Shown here one piece after another: positions 61,001 to 64,000 of a DNA stretch of 64,000 nucleotides. Both the position numbers and the translations under genes were made by a program. The notes beneath the pieces were generated by a model, which did no database searches, was not told the origin of the DNA, and saw only the letters and a program-made list of their open reading frames with translations. The DNA comes from Porites lobata (taxonomy: Eukaryota; Cnidaria; Anthozoa; Scleractinia; Poritidae): assembly GCA_942486035.1 (NCBI GenBank), contig CALNXK010000171.1, positions 1,079,001 through 1,143,000 of the forward strand, given 5' to 3'. The number at the start of each line of letters is the position of its first letter. Position 1 is the stretch's first letter.

Positions 61001-64000
61001 AAAGGCGTTTTCTCGTTCTAGAATATCGCAAAAGAATTTTTCCTGTTGTATATTGCCTAAAAAAAAATATTGGAAAAATTGCCATTTTTGTACCAAAACC
61101 ATGGTTTAACCCCTTTGGAAAAACGTCAATTTTTCGACTTTTTGAACTTCTTTTTTTTTTATCTTAGAAAGGCGTTTTTTCGCTTTAAAATATCGTAAAA
61201 GACATTTTCCTGTTGTATATTGCGAAAAAAAAAGTCGGAAAAATGGCCATTTTTGAACCAAAACCATGGCTTAACCCCTTTGGAAAAATGTCAATTTTTC
61301 GACTTTTTGAACTTCTTGTTTTTATAGCGTTTAAAGGCGTTTTTTCGTTCTAGAATATCGTAAAAGACATTTTCATGGCCTATATTGCCTAAAAAAAAAA
61401 GTTGGAAAAATGGCCATTTTTGGACCAAAACCATGGGTAACCCCTTTGGAAAAATATCAATGTTTCGATTTTTTGAACTTTTTGTTTTTGTAGCCTAGAA
61501 AGGCGTTTTCTCGTTCTAGAATATCGTAAAAGACATTTTCCTGTTGTATATTGCCTAAAAAAAAAAGTTGGAAAAATTGCCATTTTTGGACCAAAACCAT
61601 GGGCTAACCCCTTTGGAAAAATTTCAATTTTTCGACTTTTTCAACCGGTTGTTTTTATACCCTAGAAAGGGGTTTTTTCGTTCTAGAACATCGTAAAAGA
61701 AATTTTCCTAGCCTATATTGTCTATAAAATAAACTTGGAAAAATGGCGATTTTTGGACCAAAAGCATGGGTTAACCCCTTTAAAAAAATGTGAAATTTTT
61801 GACTTTTTGAAGTTTTTTTTATAGCCTAGAGAGGCGTTTTTTCGTTCTAGAATATCGTTAAAGACATTTTCCTTGCGTATATCGGCTAAAAAATAAAGTT
61901 GGAAAAATGGCCATTTTTGTACCAAAAGCATGGGTTATTCCCTTTGGAAAAATGCCAATTTTTTGACTGTTTGACCTTCTTGTTTTTATAGCCTAGAAAG
62001 GCGTTTTTTCGTTCTAGAATATTGTAAAAGACATTTTCCTAGCCTGTATTGTCTAAAAAATAAGCTTGGAAATATGGCCATTTTTTTTACCAAAAGCATG
62101 GGTTAACCCGTTTGGAAAAATTTCAATTTTATGATTTTTTGAACTTTTTGTTTTTATAGCCTAAAGAGGCGTTTTCTCGTTCTAGAATATCGCAAAAGAC
62201 ATTTTCCTGGGCTATATTGCGGGAAACAAATAAGTTGGAAAAATGGCCATTTTTGTACCAAAAGCATGGGTTGGCCCCCTTGTTAAAAATGTCAATTTTT
62301 CGACTGTTTGAACTTCTTGTTTTTTTAGCCTAGAAAGGCGTTTTTTCGTTCTAGAATATTGTAAAAGACATTTTCCTAGCCTATATTGTCTAAAAAATAA
62401 ACTTGGGAAAATGGCCATTTTTTGACCAAAAGCGTCGGTTAAACCCTTTGGAAAAATTTGAACTTTCTGACTTATGAACTTTTATTATAGCCTAAAGAGA
62501 AGTTTTTTCGTTCTACAATATCGTAAAAGACATTTTCCTGGCCTATATTGCGAGAAAAAAAAAGTTGGAAAAATGGCCATTTTTGTACCAAAAGCATGGG
62601 TTAACCCCTTTGGAAAAATGTCAATTTTTCGAATTTTTCAACTTCTTTTTTTTTTAAGCCAAGAAAGGCGTTTACTCGTTCTAGAATATCGTAAAAGACA
62701 ATTTCCTGTCTAATATTACCTAAAAAAAATAGTTGGAAAAATGGCCATTTTTGGACCAAAAGCATGGGCTAACCCCTTTGGAAAAAAGCCAATTTTATGA
62801 CTTTTGAACTTCTTGTTTTTATAGCCTAGAAAGGCGTTTATTCGTTCTAGAATACCGTAAAAGACATTTTCCTAGCCTATATTGCCTACCCAATAAAGTT
62901 GGAAAAATGCCCATTTTTGGACCAAAACCATGGGCTAACCCTTTTTCAAAAATGTCAATTTCATGATTTTTTGAACTTTTTGTTTTTATAGGCTAGAAAG
63001 GCGTTTTTTCATGCTAGAATATTGTAAAAGACATTTTCGTAGCCTATATTGTCTAAAAAATAAACTTGGAAAAATAGCGATTTTTGGACCAAATGCATGG
63101 GTTAACCCCTTGGGAAAAATGTTTTTTTTTAACTCCTTGTTTTTAAAGCCTAGAAAGGTGTTTTTTCGTTCTAGAATATCGTAGAAGACATTTTCCTTTC
63201 CTATATTGCGGAAAAAGAAGTTGGAAAAATGGCCATTTTTGGACCAAAAGCAGAGGTTAACCCTTTAGGAAAAATGTCAATTTTATGAGTTTTTAAACTT
63301 CGTGTTTTTATAGCCTATAAAGGTGTTTTTTCGTTCTAGAATATCGTAAAAGACATTTTCCTAGCCTATATTGTCTAAAAAAAAAATTGGAAAAATAGCG
63401 ATTTTTTGATTAAAAGCATGGGTTAACCCCTTTGGAAAAATGTCAATTTTATGACTTTTTGAACTTCCTGTTCTTATAGCCTAGAAAGGTGTTTTTTCCG
63501 TTCTAGAATATCGTAAGAGACTTTTTCCTGGCCTATATTGCGGGGAAAAAAAAGTTGGAAAAATGGCCATTTTTGGACCAAAAGTAGGGGTTAACCCTTT
63601 TGGAAAAATGTCAATTTTATGACTTTTTAAACTTCTTGTTTTTATAGGCTAGAAAGGTTTTTTTTCGTTCTAGAATATCGTAAAAGACATTTTCCTAGCC
63701 TATATTGTCTAAAAAATAAACCTGGAAAGATGGCGATTTTTGGACCAAAAGCATGGGTTAACCCTTTTGGAAAAATGTCAATTTTGTGACTTTTTGAACT
63801 TCTTGTTTTTATAGCCTAGAAAGGTGTTTTTTTTGTTCTAGAATATTGTAAAAAACATTTTCCTGGCCTATATTGCGGGAAAAAAAAAGTTGGAAAAATG
63901 GCCATTTTTGGACCAAAAGTATGGGTTAACCCCTTTGGAAAAATGTCAATTTTTCGACTTTTTGAACTTTTTTTTTTTGAAGCCTAGAAAGGCGTTTACT
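60900..64000 (+). repeat. Divergent right zone of satellite array
   Basis: From about 61 kb copies differ more from the consensus: CTAGCCTATATTGTC, AAATAAACTTGG, ACCAAAAGCATGGG, and TTTTATGACTTTTTG in place of TTTTTCGAC. Alternate copies in the last 2 kb share either GTCTAAAAAATAAAC or GCGGGAAAAAAAAG, suggesting a dimeric arrangement near the window end. The array continues past the window. Confidence 0.8.

Larger units (their letters stand above)
18210..64000 (+). repeat. Satellite array, about 168-bp monomer, about 270 copies
   Basis: Head-to-tail array with one orientation throughout, reaching the window end. Landmarks in order along the consensus monomer: GGGTTAACCCCTTTGG, AAAAATGTCAATTTTTCGAC, TTTTTGAACTTCTTG, TTTTTATAGCCTAGAAAGGC, GTTTTTTCGTTCTAGAATAT, CGTAAAAGACATTTTCC, a variable CTATATTGCC, an A run of 8-11, GTTGG, AAAAATGGCCATTTTT, GGAC-AAAACCATGG. 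Most monomers are 166-169 bp. Length variation comes mainly from the A run, the T run before CGTTC and the GGAC-A run. I see no transposon or gene interrupting it. Confidence 0.97.

Noticed and set aside
18210..64000. CENP-B box in the satellite monomer
   Set aside because: TTCGTTCTA matches the 5' half of the box (TTCG, four bases, A), but the CGGG half is absent (ATAT instead), so the motif is not supported.
18210..64000. Telomere-like repeats from GGGTTA / TAACCC in each monomer
   Set aside because: There is one GGGTTAACCC per 168 bp, a palindrome and not a run of hexamers. No tandem telomeric motif was seen.
18210..64000. CRISPR-like array of repeats
   Set aside because: There are no unique spacers. 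The full 168-bp unit repeats without gaps, and the genome is eukaryotic.

Overview
The window looks like nuclear DNA of an early-branching animal, most likely a cnidarian such as a stony coral. The evidence is an intron-rich animal gene with GT-AG introns, AT-rich introns full of short inverted-repeat (MITE-like) elements, tRNA-derived SINE copies and a LINE 3' end of types I associate with cnidarian genomes. The species call is inference from style; no database was searched.

Region 1 (1 to about 17.8 kb) is the 3' part of one plus-strand gene. I traced 20 consecutive coding exons (1193 to 17765) whose splice phases all agree. They encode the last 740 residues of a SEL1L3-like protein (sel-1 homolog 3): the end of a concanavalin-A/laminin-G-like beta-sandwich, a helical linker, about 450 residues of Sel1-like (TPR-like) repeats, and a C-terminal hydrophobic anchor directly followed by the stop codon. 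The upstream exons (signal peptide and N-terminal half) lie before the window. The introns hold a tRNA-derived SINE (about 1.4 kb) and a second SINE copy in reverse (14.3-14.5 kb), a LINE 3' end split by a MITE (14.56-15.29 kb), several inverted-repeat elements, three small tandem arrays (about 105, 54 and 16 bp units) and a 45-bp inverted repeat flanking another MITE.

Region 2 (about 18.2 kb to the window end, at least 45.8 kb) is one uninterrupted head-to-tail satellite array with a monomer of about 168 bp, roughly 270 copies, all in the same orientation. Monomers are divergent at the left edge (18.2-19.4 kb) and again in the last 3 kb, and nearly uniform between. Each consensus monomer carries three perfect palindromes, several A/T tracts and four CpG positions. 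The interior has distinct monomer variants, a two-copy 837-bp pentamer, and long collinear block duplications offset by 4.5, 5.4-5.7, 8.2 and 12.8 kb. The right half (from 32.7 kb) carries a variant not seen in the left half. Short monomers with deletions often at internal microhomologies also occur. The nucleosome-scale unit, homogenised core and divergent margins are what a centromeric or pericentromeric satellite shows, but function is not proven by sequence.

All open reading frames in the satellite are by-products of a unit whose length is close to a multiple of three, and are not annotated as genes. The SEL1L3-like gene is transcribed toward the array, and only about 450 bp separate its stop codon from the first degenerate monomer.
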